Source of the DNA: Roseovarius sp. W115
GTDB taxonomy: Bacteria > Pseudomonadota > Alphaproteobacteria > Rhodobacterales > Rhodobacteraceae
Assembly (NCBI RefSeq): GCF_032842945.2
Contig: NZ_CP146606.1
Location: forward strand, 1,430,501-1,494,500
DNA: 64,000 nt
Direction of reading: 5' to 3'
Part shown: piece after piece, positions 8,527 to 17,481 of the stretch
Layout: every line of letters starts with the position of its first letter
How positions within the stretch are numbered: position 1 is the first letter of the stretch
Notes under the pieces: model-generated
What the model was told of the DNA's origin: nothing
What the model saw: only the letters and a program-made list of their open reading frames with translations
Databases searched by the model: none
Translations under genes and position numbers: made by a program

Positions 8527-9378
8527 TCATCTTTGGCATTGCGCGCAATAGAAGCTGGATCGACCTGATTGGACGATCCGGCGGATTGTTCCTTTGCAAT
8601 CGGGGCGGTTGCAGGGCTCTGCTTCGCGACCGTAGACGTCAAATCTGTGCTGAAAATATCCAAGTTCTCCATCGGCTTGGCGGAAATCGCGCAAAGAGGA
8701 TCCTCCCGCCTCGATGGCATCGGCCAGCACCTCTCGGATGATGGGAACCAACGCAGCGGCGCGGCGTTTTGACAGGCCCCCTGCGCGTTTTTTGGGCGAA
8801 ATTGACGCTCGGTAAAGAGCTTCACAGACGTAGATATTTCCCAGACCGGCAACGATTCGTTGATCCAGAAGGGCGGATTTGATGGGTGTATTCTTCGCTT
8901 TCAGCGCTCGCAGCAGATAAGGTTCATCAAAGCTGTTGCCCAATGGTTCGGGGCCAAGTTTGGCCAGCAATGGATGGCTGTCGATCTCGCGGGTAGGCAT
9001 CAGATCCATCGCGCCAAAGCGGCGCGGGTCGTTGAAGGTGATGCGCGCGCCATTGTCCATATCGAGCACCACATGGTCATGTTTTGCAGGGGTTGGGTGG
9101 GTATGAACGAACTGTCCCAACGGGTCGCCCGAGACCAACATACGCCCAGACATGCCTAAATGAACAAGCAGCGTTTCGTCTGAAGACAAATCTGCAAGGA
9201 TGTATTTGGACCGGCGGCGCAGACCGCGAACGGTGGCACCCGTCAGCCGCTCTGCCATACGTTCGGGGAAGGGCCAGCGCAAATCGGGGCGATTCACCTG
9301 AGCCTTGGCAATTTTTGCACCTGTCATGGCCGGTTCCAGGCCGCGACGTACTGTCTCTACCTCTGGCAGTTCAGGCAT
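8527..9378 (-). CDS. mutM: Formamidopyrimidine-DNA glycosylase
   Basis: MutM removes 8-oxoguanine and formamidopyrimidines and cuts the DNA backbone by beta/delta elimination. The 283-residue product starts [16 protein letters not shown], giving the catalytic N-terminal Pro and Glu after Met removal. It contains [11 protein letters not shown], the helix-two-turn-helix region [13 protein letters not shown], and a C-terminal zinc finger with CNRPDC and FYCAQCQR. I use the ATG at 9378, since the N-terminal proline must follow the initiator Met; an in-frame upstream ATG at 9399 would bury it. It diverges from ubiE. Confidence 0.96.
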   Translation of the reverse strand: MPELPEVETVRRGLEPAMTGAKIAKAQVNRPDLRWPFPERMAERLTGATVRGLRRRSKYILADLSSDETLLVHLGMSGRMLVSGDPLGQFVHTHPTPAKHDHVVLDMDNGARITFNDPRRFGAMDLMPTREIDSHPLLAKLGPEPLGNSFDEPYLLRALKAKNTPIKSALLDQRIVAGLGNIYVCEALYRASISPKKRAGGLSKRRAAALVPIIREVLADAIEAGGSSLRDFRQADGELGYFQHRFDVYGREAEPCNRPDCKGTIRRIVQSGRSSFYCAQCQR

Positions 9379-9474
9379 TTTAGGTCCTCTGATGGGCAAA
9401 GCGGCGCATTGTAACCCGCACGTAGCGGCCTATAAGAAGGTCTGAGATAGAAAACAGCAAGGCCTCTCGCGGAA

Positions 9475-10218
9475 ATGACCGAGAAAACAACACATTTTGG
9501 ATTTGAAGATATCCCCGAAAGCCAGAAGGCCGGGCGGGTGCAAGGCGTCTTTGGGTCTGTGGCGTCGAAGTACGATGTGATGAACGATGCCATGTCCTTT
9601 GGCATTCACCGCATCTGGAAAGACGCGATGATGGACTGGCTTGCGCCAAGGGCTGGTCAAAAACTATTGGATGTGGCCGGCGGCACCGGGGACATCGCCT
9701 TTCGGTTTCTGAACCGCGCGGGCAGCGGTCATGCGACGGTTCTTGATCTGACAGAGCCAATGTTGGTCGAAGGGCGCAAGCGTGCCGATGCTGAACAGAA
9801 GGCCGATCAGCTGGAATGGATCGTCGGCGATGCCATGGTCTTGCCATTTGAGGACAACAGTTTTGATGTCTATACGATCAGCTTTGGCATTCGAAACGTG
9901 ACACGCCCAGAGGAGGCTTTGGCTGAGGCATACCGGGTTCTCAAACCGGGCGGGCGGCTTATGGTTCTAGAGTTTAGCCAAATCCCCAACGACATGATGC
10001 AGAAGGCCTATGATCTTTATAGTTTCAACATCATTCCGCGCATGGGTCAGATGATCGCCAATGATCGCGATAGCTATCAGTATCTGGTCGAATCGATCCG
10101 CAAATTTCCGGACCAAGAAACATTTCTCAGGATGATCCAAGCTGCGGGATTCGAGCAGGCCAAGTACCGCAATCTGAGCATGGGCATCGCCTGTTTGCAT
10201 TCCGGTTGGAAAATCTAA
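9475..10218 (+). CDS. ubiE: Ubiquinone/menaquinone C-methyltransferase UbiE
   Basis: The 247-residue SAM-dependent methyltransferase carries out the C-methylation step of ubiquinone synthesis. It has the SAM-binding motif [15 protein letters not shown] at about residues 63-77 and the UbiE/COQ5 signatures [17 protein letters not shown] and [13 protein letters not shown]. It ends three bases before the ubiB start, so the two are surely one operon. mutM is divergent upstream across 96 bp. Confidence 0.97.
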   Translation: MTEKTTHFGFEDIPESQKAGRVQGVFGSVASKYDVMNDAMSFGIHRIWKDAMMDWLAPRAGQKLLDVAGGTGDIAFRFLNRAGSGHATVLDLTEPMLVEGRKRADAEQKADQLEWIVGDAMVLPFEDNSFDVYTISFGIRNVTRPEEALAEAYRVLKPGGRLMVLEFSQIPNDMMQKAYDLYSFNIIPRMGQMIANDRDSYQYLVESIRKFPDQETFLRMIQAAGFEQAKYRNLSMGIACLHSGWKI

Positions 10219-10221
10219 GCG

Positions 10222-11754
10222 GTGCGCGGGCCACACAATATTCTGCGCCTGATCCGCACGGGGGCAACGCTTGAACGCACAGGTGCCATGCGTCTTATCA
10301 TGGATGCGATGGATGCGCCGCCGCTGGTGCGCGGCACGATGCGCTTTCTGGCCTGGCCGTTTCAGTGGCTGGGCTACAAGGGTGATACCTCAATGCCGCC
10401 TGCGCTGCGCGCACTCACGGCCCTTGGCCCGGCCTATATCAAATTTGGTCAGGTGTTTTCGACGCGGCCCGACATCGTGGGTGATGATCTGGCTACCGAA
10501 TTGCGCGTTTTGCAGGACAAGCTGCCGCCCTTCAGCGTGGCCAAGGCCAAAGCAAGCGTCGCACAAGAGCTTGGCCATGACGTTGACGCGCTTTTCACCG
10601 AGTTTAGCGAACCGGTCGCGGCGGCGTCGATTGCACAAGTTCACAAGGCGCGCCTGAAAGACACAGGTGACCCGGTGGCCGTCAAAGTTTTGCGGCCCGG
10701 TATTGAGAAAGCGTTCCGCAAGGACATCGACGCGTTTTATTTTGTCGCGCGCATGATTGAGCTGTTGTCGCCATCTTCTCGACGGCTGCGGCCGCGGGAA
10801 GTGATTCAGCATTTTGAAGGCGTGGTGCAGGGCGAACTGGATCTTCGGCTTGAAGCTGCATCGGCCAGCGAGTTTGCCACCAACATCACAGATGATCAGG
10901 GCTTTGCGCTTCCCGCTATTCGCTGGGACATGTCAAACCGGCGTGTGATGACAATGGAGTGGGCCGATGGTGTGCCCATGGGTGACAATGACGGATTGGA
11001 TCAGGCAGGGCATGATCGGGCTGAGCTTGGCGAGCGTGTCTTGCAGCTTTTCCTGAACCATGCACTGCGCGACGGGTTTTTTCACGCGGACATGCATCAG
11101 GGCAATCTCAAGGTGAGGGCCGATGGTGACATCATTGCCTATGACTTTGGCATTATGGGTCACATCGATGAGTACACGCGGCGAGTTTATGCAGAGATTC
11201 TCTATGGCTTCATCAAGCGCGACTATAGGCGTGTGGCCGAAGTGCATTTTGAAGCGGGCTATGTGCCAGCCAATCAGGATGTCGATGAGTTTGCCCGTGC
11301 ATTGCGCGCTGTAGGGGAACCCATTTTTGGCATGGATGCGACACATATCTCTATGGGCGGGCTACTCAGCTATCTCTTCGAGGTGACAGAGCGGTTCGGG
11401 ATGGAGACGCGTACGGAGTTAATCCTCTTGCAGCGGACCATGGTTGTAGTCGAAGGCGTCGCACGGAGCCTCAATCCGCAGATCAACATCTGGCAGGTCG
11501 CCAAACCTGTTGTGGAAAACTATATCCGCAAAAACCTGGGTCCCGGTGCCGCGCTTCGGGATTTGCAGAAAACGATGATGGTGTTGTCACGCTATGGGCC
11601 ACGTTTACCACAGATTGTGGAACAGGCGCTGATAAGGCAGTCGACACCTCAGGTCGAAACCAAACCGGCAATCCGCTGGAAATCTGTGTTTTGGCTTTTC
11701 CTGGGTATTGCGCTTGGCGGGATGACAGCCGCTCTGATCACATTACTAAGTTGA
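10222..11754 (+). CDS. ubiB: Ubiquinone biosynthesis protein UbiB (atypical kinase/ATPase)
   Basis: The 510-residue protein is the UbiB/COQ8 family member needed for ubiquinone synthesis, thought to act as an ATPase supporting the membrane-bound pathway. It has the family KxGQ motif in YIKFGQVFSTRP, the Ala-rich loop AAASIAQVHKARL in place of a Gly-rich loop, the lysine in VAVKVLRPG, and catalytic regions HADMHQGNLKV and YDFGIMGHID. A hydrophobic C-terminal segment (WKSVFWLFLGIALGGMTAA) is a likely membrane anchor. It starts with GTG three bases past ubiE. It is convergent with the flagellar genes that follow. Confidence 0.96.
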   Translation: MRGPHNILRLIRTGATLERTGAMRLIMDAMDAPPLVRGTMRFLAWPFQWLGYKGDTSMPPALRALTALGPAYIKFGQVFSTRPDIVGDDLATELRVLQDKLPPFSVAKAKASVAQELGHDVDALFTEFSEPVAAASIAQVHKARLKDTGDPVAVKVLRPGIEKAFRKDIDAFYFVARMIELLSPSSRRLRPREVIQHFEGVVQGELDLRLEAASASEFATNITDDQGFALPAIRWDMSNRRVMTMEWADGVPMGDNDGLDQAGHDRAELGERVLQLFLNHALRDGFFHADMHQGNLKVRADGDIIAYDFGIMGHIDEYTRRVYAEILYGFIKRDYRRVAEVHFEAGYVPANQDVDEFARALRAVGEPIFGMDATHISMGGLLSYLFEVTERFGMETRTELILLQRTMVVVEGVARSLNPQINIWQVAKPVVENYIRKNLGPGAALRDLQKTMMVLSRYGPRLPQIVEQALIRQSTPQVETKPAIRWKSVFWLFLGIALGGMTAALITLLS

Positions 11755-11775
11755 CGGGCGAGTAGCTTAAGGCGT

Positions 11776-11809
11776 TCGACCCAAAACCTGACTCACAGCT
11801 TTGGGTCGA
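11776..11809. terminator. Inverted repeat between convergent ubiB and flgD
   Basis: TCGACCCAAA at 11776-11785 and TTTGGGTCGA at 11800-11809 form a perfect 10-bp stem with a 14-base loop. It lies between two converging genes. It lacks a good T-run on either side, so termination may be weak or Rho-assisted. Confidence 0.4.
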
Positions 11810-11880
11810 CTGCAGCGCAAGATATGAGTGTCGCGTGCGCCCTGCCTTTATCTGATGTCTCAGGTCAAAGACCGGGCGCA

Positions 11881-12552
11881 TTAAGGTTCTCTTAGACCAA
11901 GGATGTTCGAAGATATCACTTCTTGCCCTCCTTCCAACACAAGATGAGTCTGACCATTCTGAATACGCGCTTCAGTTATGCGGCCGTGCACCTGCACCGG
12001 GCTCGTGGCCACAAGCGCACCTTGTGAAAAGGATTCGATGTCGATTTGATACGTCCCGTTCGGCAAAGGATTTCCGTTTGAGTCATAACCAGCCCATGCG
12101 ACCGTTTGGCGTTCGCCCGTCGTCTCTAATCGCTGCACAACCACACCGTTCGTATCGCGCACCACCAACTCGTGCGTATCTGCCAGAGAAGAGCCATGTG
12201 TTGTCAGTGTAACCGGCTGCCCGTCAAACTCTACAGGCACATGCGCGCGTCCTTCCATGCCTATCCAACCAGAAAGCTGCGAGACACCAAGCGCGCTTAG
12301 CTGAGCGCCAAGATCACTCAAGAGATCGTTGGTCAGAACCTGTTGCTCCACGCTTGAAAACGTTGCGAGCTGAGTTGCAAATTCCGTTGATTCCAGCGGA
12401 TTGAGCGGATCCTGATTTTGCATCTGAACCGTGAGCATACGGATGAAGGTTTCAAAATCAGAACTCAGAACTGTGTCTGTCTGATCGCTGGTCGCCGGCG
12501 GGTTGGCGGGTTGGGTCTGGTTTGGCGTTTGTGTGGGTTGCGACACATCCAT
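11881..12552 (-). CDS. flgD: Flagellar hook assembly scaffold FlgD
   Basis: FlgD caps the growing hook and is required for FlgE assembly. The 223-residue product has the family N-terminal signature FIRMLTVQMQNQDPLNPLE and TEFATQLATFSSVEQQV, then the FlgD Ig-like/tudor region with GNPLPNGTYQIDI. The ATG at 12552 has AAAGGG at the correct spacing; a TTG start at 12573 that overlaps fliK is less likely. It lies just downstream of fliK on the same strand, so hook cap and hook-length ruler are made together. Confidence 0.94.
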   Translation of the reverse strand: MDVSQPTQTPNQTQPANPPATSDQTDTVLSSDFETFIRMLTVQMQNQDPLNPLESTEFATQLATFSSVEQQVLTNDLLSDLGAQLSALGVSQLSGWIGMEGRAHVPVEFDGQPVTLTTHGSSLADTHELVVRDTNGVVVQRLETTGERQTVAWAGYDSNGNPLPNGTYQIDIESFSQGALVATSPVQVHGRITEARIQNGQTHLVLEGGQEVISSNILGLREP

Positions 12553-12569
12553 AGTTTGCCCTTTCTGGA

Positions 12570-14330
12570 TCAAATTCGAATATCAACGCGGTCAAGGTCA
12601 ATGTGGCCGGGTATCGCCAAATGACCTTCATCACTCGCTCTCTGAAGCATAGGGAGATTGGGGGCGGTGGTTTCACCGCTCTGTTCACTGTGCTGATCAT
12701 CGCGTGTCTGGCGTTCACCAGACCCGGCACCGTCAAAGCGGAATTCTGATTGGCCATAGCCGATATCCTGAAACTCATTGGCAAGTTGATCGATATGACG
12801 ACGCATGAGTTCCAAAGTTTCAGGGCGTTCAGCAATGACATGCACAACAACGCCTGCTTCGCTCGTCGACATGCTGATTTGCACACGGCCCAGCTCGGCC
12901 GGTTTGAGAGTGATCGCGACAGAATTATCTGAAGTTGTCCGAACCGCTGTTGCCATCTGTTGGGCGACATGTCTGGGCAGATCTGGTGTCTGAAACACAG
13001 TAGAGTGCCCTTGCTTCGGGGTTTGCACAATCTCGGTAGCGCCAAGTGATGCGAAGGATGGCTGAAGATCGAAAGCAACTTCTTGACCAGATGACGCATG
13101 CGATTTTGGAAAAGACATCTGACTCAAAAAAGGCGAAGGGGAAGAAGGCGCTGTGGGCTTGTCCGAAGGGGCGACCAATTTTGGGGTGTGTTCTTCAGAG
13201 CTGAACGCTTTTTGCCCGCGTGGTGCATCCGGATTAGTGCGGCTCGGCCATAGGTACGAGACGTTTTGGTACGGCGAAGGAAGCTCGGATTGGGTAGATT
13301 TGGCGGGCACGTGATTTTGCGCCAGAACCCCTGGGCGAAGTGGCTCAGTTGGCTCTTTTTGTGTTTGAGGTGTTGTTGCGTCGCTAACTGCGGGCGGTGG
13401 AACCTTGATCTGGGCTGGCGTCCATTTTGGCGTCCGGTCATCCATCCCTTCTGTTGGGTTCTGCATAAGGCCGGTTACATTCCTGGTTGGAACAGGCGAC
13501 TCAGGTACCTTATTAGAATTTGGTATTGTCTCCCATTGCTTAACGGGTTCAAAAACAGCTCTGAGAGCAGTCTGATCATGCGCCTTAGCTGTTCTAAACT
13601 CTGAGAGAGTCGCAGTGGGATCCTGATGAAGCTTTGCCTCATGAGTTCTGGGTGAGTTTTTTTGGATCTGTACGGGCGGTGTGTGTTCGCCTGCCGCGTC
13701 ATTTGTTGCATGCAGAGCAGTTTGGCGGGGAACTGAGTTGTCGCCCGCTGAGACTGGAAGCTTTTGGAATATTGTGGAGTCTGGCAAAACCTGAGGAGTA
13801 TTTGCCGGGTGTTGTGCGCGTTCCAAAATGCCTGATGACTTTGAGACACGCGTGACGCCCACGCCTTCTTGCAACTCCAAATCCGTCTGGGGTTTTTCGT
13901 CTTTTGGCATTTTGTGGTCGTTATGACCTACAAAATCTGACGTGCTCTCTGTTGGGGTGGGTTTGTTTTCAAAGTTTTCCGCGGGTTTGGCCAACACTGC
14001 AACGTTGAGTGGATCAATCTCGGACTCAATTGCCCCATGGATCTCGTCGTCCAGGGCAATATCATAGGCCGTCGCTCGCATGTCTGTACCTTCGACAACA
14101 GTTTTTCCCGGTGCGGCCTCTTCTTCTCTTTGCTTGTTTGAGTTTGCTTGGTTTTTCGGAGTCGCAAGACCATCGACAAACTTTTGGTCCACATCGTTCG
14201 AAGCAATCACGTCCTCAAGCATGCCAAGGAAGTCACCCTTGGGTACCCCGTCGGAGACAACCTCAGCGGCAGAAGACAGAGTTTCCGCACCTGTCCTCGC
14301 CAAAAGATGGTTCATCAGAATATGCAACAT
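12570..14330 (-). CDS. fliK: Flagellar hook-length control protein FliK
   Basis: FliK acts as the secreted ruler that switches export from hook to filament proteins. The 586-residue protein is mostly low-complexity, rich in Pro, Thr, Ser and Gln, with the conserved C-terminal domain at about residues 470-540 containing ITLKPAELGRVQISMS and hydrophobic helices after it. This arrangement is typical of FliK, which diverges strongly except at the C-terminus. The ATG at 14330 has GGAGG five bases upstream; an ATG 39 bp further up has none. It overlaps no gene but reaches within 17 bp of the flgD start. Confidence 0.88.
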   Translation of the reverse strand: MLHILMNHLLARTGAETLSSAAEVVSDGVPKGDFLGMLEDVIASNDVDQKFVDGLATPKNQANSNKQREEEAAPGKTVVEGTDMRATAYDIALDDEIHGAIESEIDPLNVAVLAKPAENFENKPTPTESTSDFVGHNDHKMPKDEKPQTDLELQEGVGVTRVSKSSGILERAQHPANTPQVLPDSTIFQKLPVSAGDNSVPRQTALHATNDAAGEHTPPVQIQKNSPRTHEAKLHQDPTATLSEFRTAKAHDQTALRAVFEPVKQWETIPNSNKVPESPVPTRNVTGLMQNPTEGMDDRTPKWTPAQIKVPPPAVSDATTPQTQKEPTEPLRPGVLAQNHVPAKSTQSELPSPYQNVSYLWPSRTNPDAPRGQKAFSSEEHTPKLVAPSDKPTAPSSPSPFLSQMSFPKSHASSGQEVAFDLQPSFASLGATEIVQTPKQGHSTVFQTPDLPRHVAQQMATAVRTTSDNSVAITLKPAELGRVQISMSTSEAGVVVHVIAERPETLELMRRHIDQLANEFQDIGYGQSEFRFDGAGSGERQTRDDQHSEQSGETTAPNLPMLQRASDEGHLAIPGHIDLDRVDIRI

Positions 14331-14381
14331 GTCGGCCTCCGCGGATTTCTTCCTCAGCGCGGCCAACATTGCAAAACACAG

Positions 14382-14396
14382 TTACCAGTTCTTTAC
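14382..14396. promoter_or_regulatory. CtrA-like element between fliK and flgJ
   Basis: TTAC-N7-TTAC lies in the divergent gap between fliK and the rod-binding gene. It differs from TTAA-N7-TTAA by the last base of each half, but resembles a TTAAC/TTACC direct repeat with 11-bp spacing. It belongs to the group described in the findings. Confidence 0.3.
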
Positions 14397-14445
14397 CGCT
14401 TTGGGATCAAATGCAGATCAGTTCCAAGCAATTCGAGTGAAATAC

Positions 14446-14736
14446 GTGACAGAAATTTTACAGGTTAATCCTATCTCCAAAACATCCACTGCAAACATTT
14501 CTCGCACCGAAGACATCAAGTTGGCCGCCGAAAAACTAGAGGCGACGTTTCTGGCTGAGATGCTAAAGGCTGCAGGATTTGGCGAGCAGGAAAACTCGTT
14601 TTCCGGCGGCTCGGGCGAAGATCAGTTCGCCTCATTTCATCGACAGGTGATCGCAGACCAAATTGCTGCTGCAGGGGGTGTGGGGCTAACCGAGCATATT
14701 ATGAGAGCACTAATGGAGACTGAGAATGGCGCATAG
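14446..14736 (+). CDS. flgJ: Rod-binding protein, FlgJ N-terminal domain type
   Basis: This roughly 96-residue product matches the rod-capping half of FlgJ: IKLAAEKLEATFLAEMLKAAG followed by SFSGGSGEDQFASFHRQ and a C-terminal IADQIAAAGGVGLTEHI. There is no muramidase domain, as is usual in Alphaproteobacteria. The start is uncertain: there is no ATG before the conserved part, and GTG codons at 14437 and 14446 are the candidates. It overlaps the following flgN-like gene by 11 bp. Confidence 0.8.
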   Translation: MTEILQVNPISKTSTANISRTEDIKLAAEKLEATFLAEMLKAAGFGEQENSFSGGSGEDQFASFHRQVIADQIAAAGGVGLTEHIMRALMETENGA

Positions 14737-15085
14737 TTCCACGCAGAGCCTTTTTGATGAATTGGACGACTTACTAGAAAACGAACGAGAGGCCCTGCTC
14801 AAAGGTGATCTTGAGAAAATCGCGGCACTTCTGGCGTCTAAGGAGAACCTAATTGACAAGGTGAACGCGTTGAATGGCACCAAAGCAGAGCCACTAAAGG
14901 AACTGCATAGCAAGATCGTGCGCAATCAGGTGCTGCTTGACGGTGCTTTGCAAGGCATTCGACGCGCGTCCATGCGATTGGCCACCATACGCCATATTCG
15001 CCGGAATCTGGAAACATATGGCAAAGACGGACAGAAAAAGGTGATCGAAGGTGAAGTCGTGCGCAAAGTCGAAAAGCGCGCTTGA
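14726..15085 (+). CDS. flgN: FlgN-type flagellar export chaperone
   Basis: The 119-residue, strongly helical and charged protein is of the FlgN type: heptad-like stretches from FDELDDLLENEREALLKGD to the C-terminus and no membrane segment. FlgN chaperones carry the hook-filament junction proteins FlgK and FlgL to the export gate. Sequence identity in this family is low, so the call relies on length, helical character and position between flgJ and the flagellin gene. Confidence 0.7.
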   Translation: MAHSSTQSLFDELDDLLENEREALLKGDLEKIAALLASKENLIDKVNALNGTKAEPLKELHSKIVRNQVLLDGALQGIRRASMRLATIRHIRRNLETYGKDGQKKVIEGEVVRKVEKRA

Positions 15086-15136
15086 GCGATTGTTTTTCTA
15101 ATTTTCACTAAATCCGCTTCAGAAGGTGGATTGAGT

Positions 15137-15151
15137 TTAGCATTCCTTTAG
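15137..15151. promoter_or_regulatory. CtrA-like element upstream of flagellin
   Basis: TTAG-N7-TTAG lies about 160 bp before the flagellin start. Two of eight positions differ from TTAA-N7-TTAA. This is the weakest member of the set and may be chance. Confidence 0.2.
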
Positions 15152-15274
15152 CACTTCCGCGCGAGAACCCGACATGCGTCCTGAGACGGATGGCGCGGGT
15201 CAGGCTGGTTTGGTCCCGCACTGGTCAGAACGACATCAGAGGTTGCTCATATGTCGTGAGCACATGTTGCAAAT

Positions 15275-15288
15275 GGCGCAAAAGCGCC
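15275..15288 (+). promoter_or_regulatory. Leader hairpin just before the flagellin ribosome-binding site
   Basis: GGCGC-AAAA-GCGCC is a perfect 5-bp stem with a tetraloop, ending about 9 bp before the AAAGGA ribosome-binding site. In Caulobacter the flagellin leader is the target of FlbT-dependent control; flbT is encoded 1.8 kb downstream here. The connection is inference. Confidence 0.35.
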
Positions 15289-15308
15289 GCAGGCTAAAGG
15301 AATAATTT

Positions 15309-16619
15309 ATGTCCAGCATTCTGACAAACAATAGCGCGATGGTCGCGCTTCAAACGCTGCGTTCTATCAACAAGAACCTTGCGGCGACGCAAAGCGAAAT
15401 CTCGACAGGCAAAACCGTCGGATCAGCGAAAGATAACGCCGCCGTTTGGGCAATTTCCAAAGTGATGGAAGCCGACGTGAAGGGGTTTCAATCGATTTCG
15501 GACAGTCTTTCACTGGGTGAATCAACTGTTGCCGTCGCTCAAAACGCATCGGAGACGATTTCTGACCTCCTGACGGACATCAAGGGAAAGATCGTTAACG
15601 CTCAGGAATCCAACGTGGACCGCAGCAAGATCCAGGATGATATCAACGTTCTGCGCGATCAAATCACAGCCGTCGCGGGGGCGGCACAATTCAATGGTTT
15701 GAATCTCTTGTCCAACCGTGAAAATACAGCGGACACGGGGACCGTACAGGTTCTGAGCTCACTTGACCGTGCAAGCAATGGGACGGTCGGTATCAGCTAT
15801 ATCGATGTGTCAAAGAACGATCTTGGCCTAGAAGTAGCTGATTACACGGCTGGCACGGCGACAGCAACAGGTTCTGGCGGATCAATCAGTGGTGCACTGG
15901 ATGCGGCTTCGGTAGTTGCTTTGACGGGCGCGGCAACACCACCGACGCAAACACTTGTGATTGATACTGTAGCGGCAGGTACAGCTGTTCAGGTCAACAT
16001 CTCTGCCGCGGCGGGAACCGTTGGCGCGGCCTTCAATGATGCAACGCGAGAGGTTGCCTATGTTGCACGTGACGGCGACACGCAGGCGGATGTCGCCAAT
16101 GCCTTGGCGGACGCATTTAATGCACGCGTTTCAGCCGCTATTGATGACGGCACGCTCGCAGAGACATCTACAATTGCAGCCGCTGTGACAGTGGCGGGGA
16201 CCGGAGTTGCCACAATTACGTTCACTGGTGAAACCGGCACAGGCAACAACTTCTCCTTGCAAGCTGTGGAAACCGTTGGTGTGACGCAAGGTGGTGGCCT
16301 TGAAGACCTGGCCGGCATTGATGTGACCACTGATGCCGGGGCCGAAAGCGCCTTGGAGGATATCGAAGGCCTCATCCAAACAGCCATTGATGCGGCTGCA
16401 GATTTCGGATCGGTTCGAGGCCGTATTGAAACGCAGTCCGAGTTCATTTCCAATCTCACGGACTCGCTGAAATCAGGCATTGGTGCGTTGGTGGACGCTG
16501 ATATGGAAGCTGCATCTGCGCGCCTTCAAGCGCTTCAGGTGCAGCAACAGCTCGGCGTACAGGCTCTCTCGATTGCCAACAGTGCACCACAAACCATCCT
16601 GTCTCTGTTTAGAGGCTGA
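15309..16619 (+). CDS. fliC: Flagellin
   Basis: The 436-residue filament protein has the conserved D0/D1 ends: MSSILTNNSAMVALQTLRSI at the N-terminus with SAKDNAAVWAIS, and ALQVQQQLGVQALSIANSAP at the C-terminus before the terminal FRG. The central 160-370 region is Ala, Gly and Thr rich, and is the variable surface-exposed part. A good AAAGGA ribosome-binding site precedes the ATG. A perfect hairpin follows the stop. The gene is followed by flaF and flbT, the usual alphaproteobacterial flagellin regulators. Only one flagellin gene is in the window. Confidence 0.96.
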   Translation: MSSILTNNSAMVALQTLRSINKNLAATQSEISTGKTVGSAKDNAAVWAISKVMEADVKGFQSISDSLSLGESTVAVAQNASETISDLLTDIKGKIVNAQESNVDRSKIQDDINVLRDQITAVAGAAQFNGLNLLSNRENTADTGTVQVLSSLDRASNGTVGISYIDVSKNDLGLEVADYTAGTATATGSGGSISGALDAASVVALTGAATPPTQTLVIDTVAAGTAVQVNISAAAGTVGAAFNDATREVAYVARDGDTQADVANALADAFNARVSAAIDDGTLAETSTIAAAVTVAGTGVATITFTGETGTGNNFSLQAVETVGVTQGGGLEDLAGIDVTTDAGAESALEDIEGLIQTAIDAAADFGSVRGRIETQSEFISNLTDSLKSGIGALVDADMEAASARLQALQVQQQLGVQALSIANSAPQTILSLFRG

Positions 16620-16626
16620 TACAACG

Positions 16627-16651
16627 ATGGGGCGCCATCCTGGCGCCCCAT
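16627..16651 (+). terminator. Terminator or stability hairpin after flagellin
   Basis: ATGGGGCGCCA and TGGCGCCCCAT form a perfect 11-bp GC-rich stem with a 3-base loop, 8 bp past the flagellin stop. It is followed by CCCTTTAAC, not a long T-run. It could end most flagellin transcripts or protect the mRNA 3' end while allowing some read-through into flaF. Confidence 0.7.
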
Positions 16652-16702
16652 CCCTTTAACAACAAAACCCTATAAAGATTATTTCCTGCGGAAGGACGAG
16701 CT

Positions 16703-17080
16703 GTGAACGCCACCTTATATGCGCAAAACGCGTATCGCGACCAAACTCAATCGGTCAAAACCCACAAGGAAACGGAATTCGATGCCTTCGCCCGCATCAC
16801 AAGTCGGCTAAAGCAGGCCTCTTCCCTTGGAAGAAAGGGATTTAAGGAACTTGCCGCGGCCTTGCACGATAACCGCCGCTTGTGGACTTTGCTGGCCAGT
16901 GATGTTGCCAGCACGTCAAACGGCTTGTCGCCAGAGTTGCGCGCGAGGATCTTTTATCTTTCAGAGTTCACGCGCCAACACAGTACACAGGTTTTAAAGC
17001 AGACAGGAACTGTCGAACCGCTGATCGAGATCAACACGGCAATCATGCGCGGGTTGCGCAGCGGAGGACAAACATCATGA
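16703..17080 (+). CDS. flaF: Flagellar biosynthesis regulator FlaF
   Basis: The 125-residue protein matches FlaF, which is needed for flagellin synthesis or secretion and works against FlbT in Caulobacter. The sequence has AYRDQTQSVKTHKETEFDAF near the start, then ITSRLKQA and the conserved LHDNRRLWTLLASDVA. It starts with GTG, supported by GGAAGGA upstream. It overlaps flbT by ATGA. Confidence 0.92.
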   Translation: MNATLYAQNAYRDQTQSVKTHKETEFDAFARITSRLKQASSLGRKGFKELAAALHDNRRLWTLLASDVASTSNGLSPELRARIFYLSEFTRQHSTQVLKQTGTVEPLIEINTAIMRGLRSGGQTS

Positions 17081-17481
17081 CTGGACTGGTCCTAAAGCTT
17101 GGCCCAAAGGAACGTGTTCTGGTGAACGGGGCCGTTGTTGAGAACGGCGACCGAAGATCACGTCTGTCGATTTTGACACCGAACGCAAATATTCTTCGAC
17201 TCAAGGATGCAATTCATCCAGACGCAGCCACAACTCCGGTCCGACGCGTTTGCTACGCAGTGCAACTGGTGCTGAGCGGCGACAGCAATGCTGCGGACAC
17301 GCGCCTGTCGTTGATGCGGAGAATCGAAGAGTTGAGCCAGGTGTTTTTAGACTCTGAGAGCCGAACCTGGCTGACACGTGCCACAGAGGCGCTTTTGGAA
17401 GATCATCACTATCAGTGCCTGAAGGCCTTGCGCATGCTCTTGCCGCGCGAAAAGCAGCTTCTGGCGCGGGGCGCAGCCTAG
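17077..17481 (+). CDS. flbT: Flagellar biosynthesis repressor FlbT
   Basis: FlbT acts after transcription to limit flagellin synthesis by acting on the flagellin mRNA leader. The 134-residue product starts MTGLVLKLGPKERVLVNGAV with the family pattern of beta-strand-rich N-terminus, and ends with a helical region including LEDHHYQCLKALRMLLP. It overlaps flaF by 4 bp, and its TAG stop shares its G with the GTG start of the next gene. Confidence 0.93.
   Translation: MTGLVLKLGPKERVLVNGAVVENGDRRSRLSILTPNANILRLKDAIHPDAATTPVRRVCYAVQLVLSGDSNAADTRLSLMRRIEELSQVFLDSESRTWLTRATEALLEDHHYQCLKALRMLLPREKQLLARGAA

Noticed and set aside
10390-10812. Antisense reading frames such as those inside ubiB, dnaN and hslU
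   Set aside because: They lie fully opposite conserved genes, have no ribosome-binding sites and show no recognisable protein features; they are by-products of codon bias.
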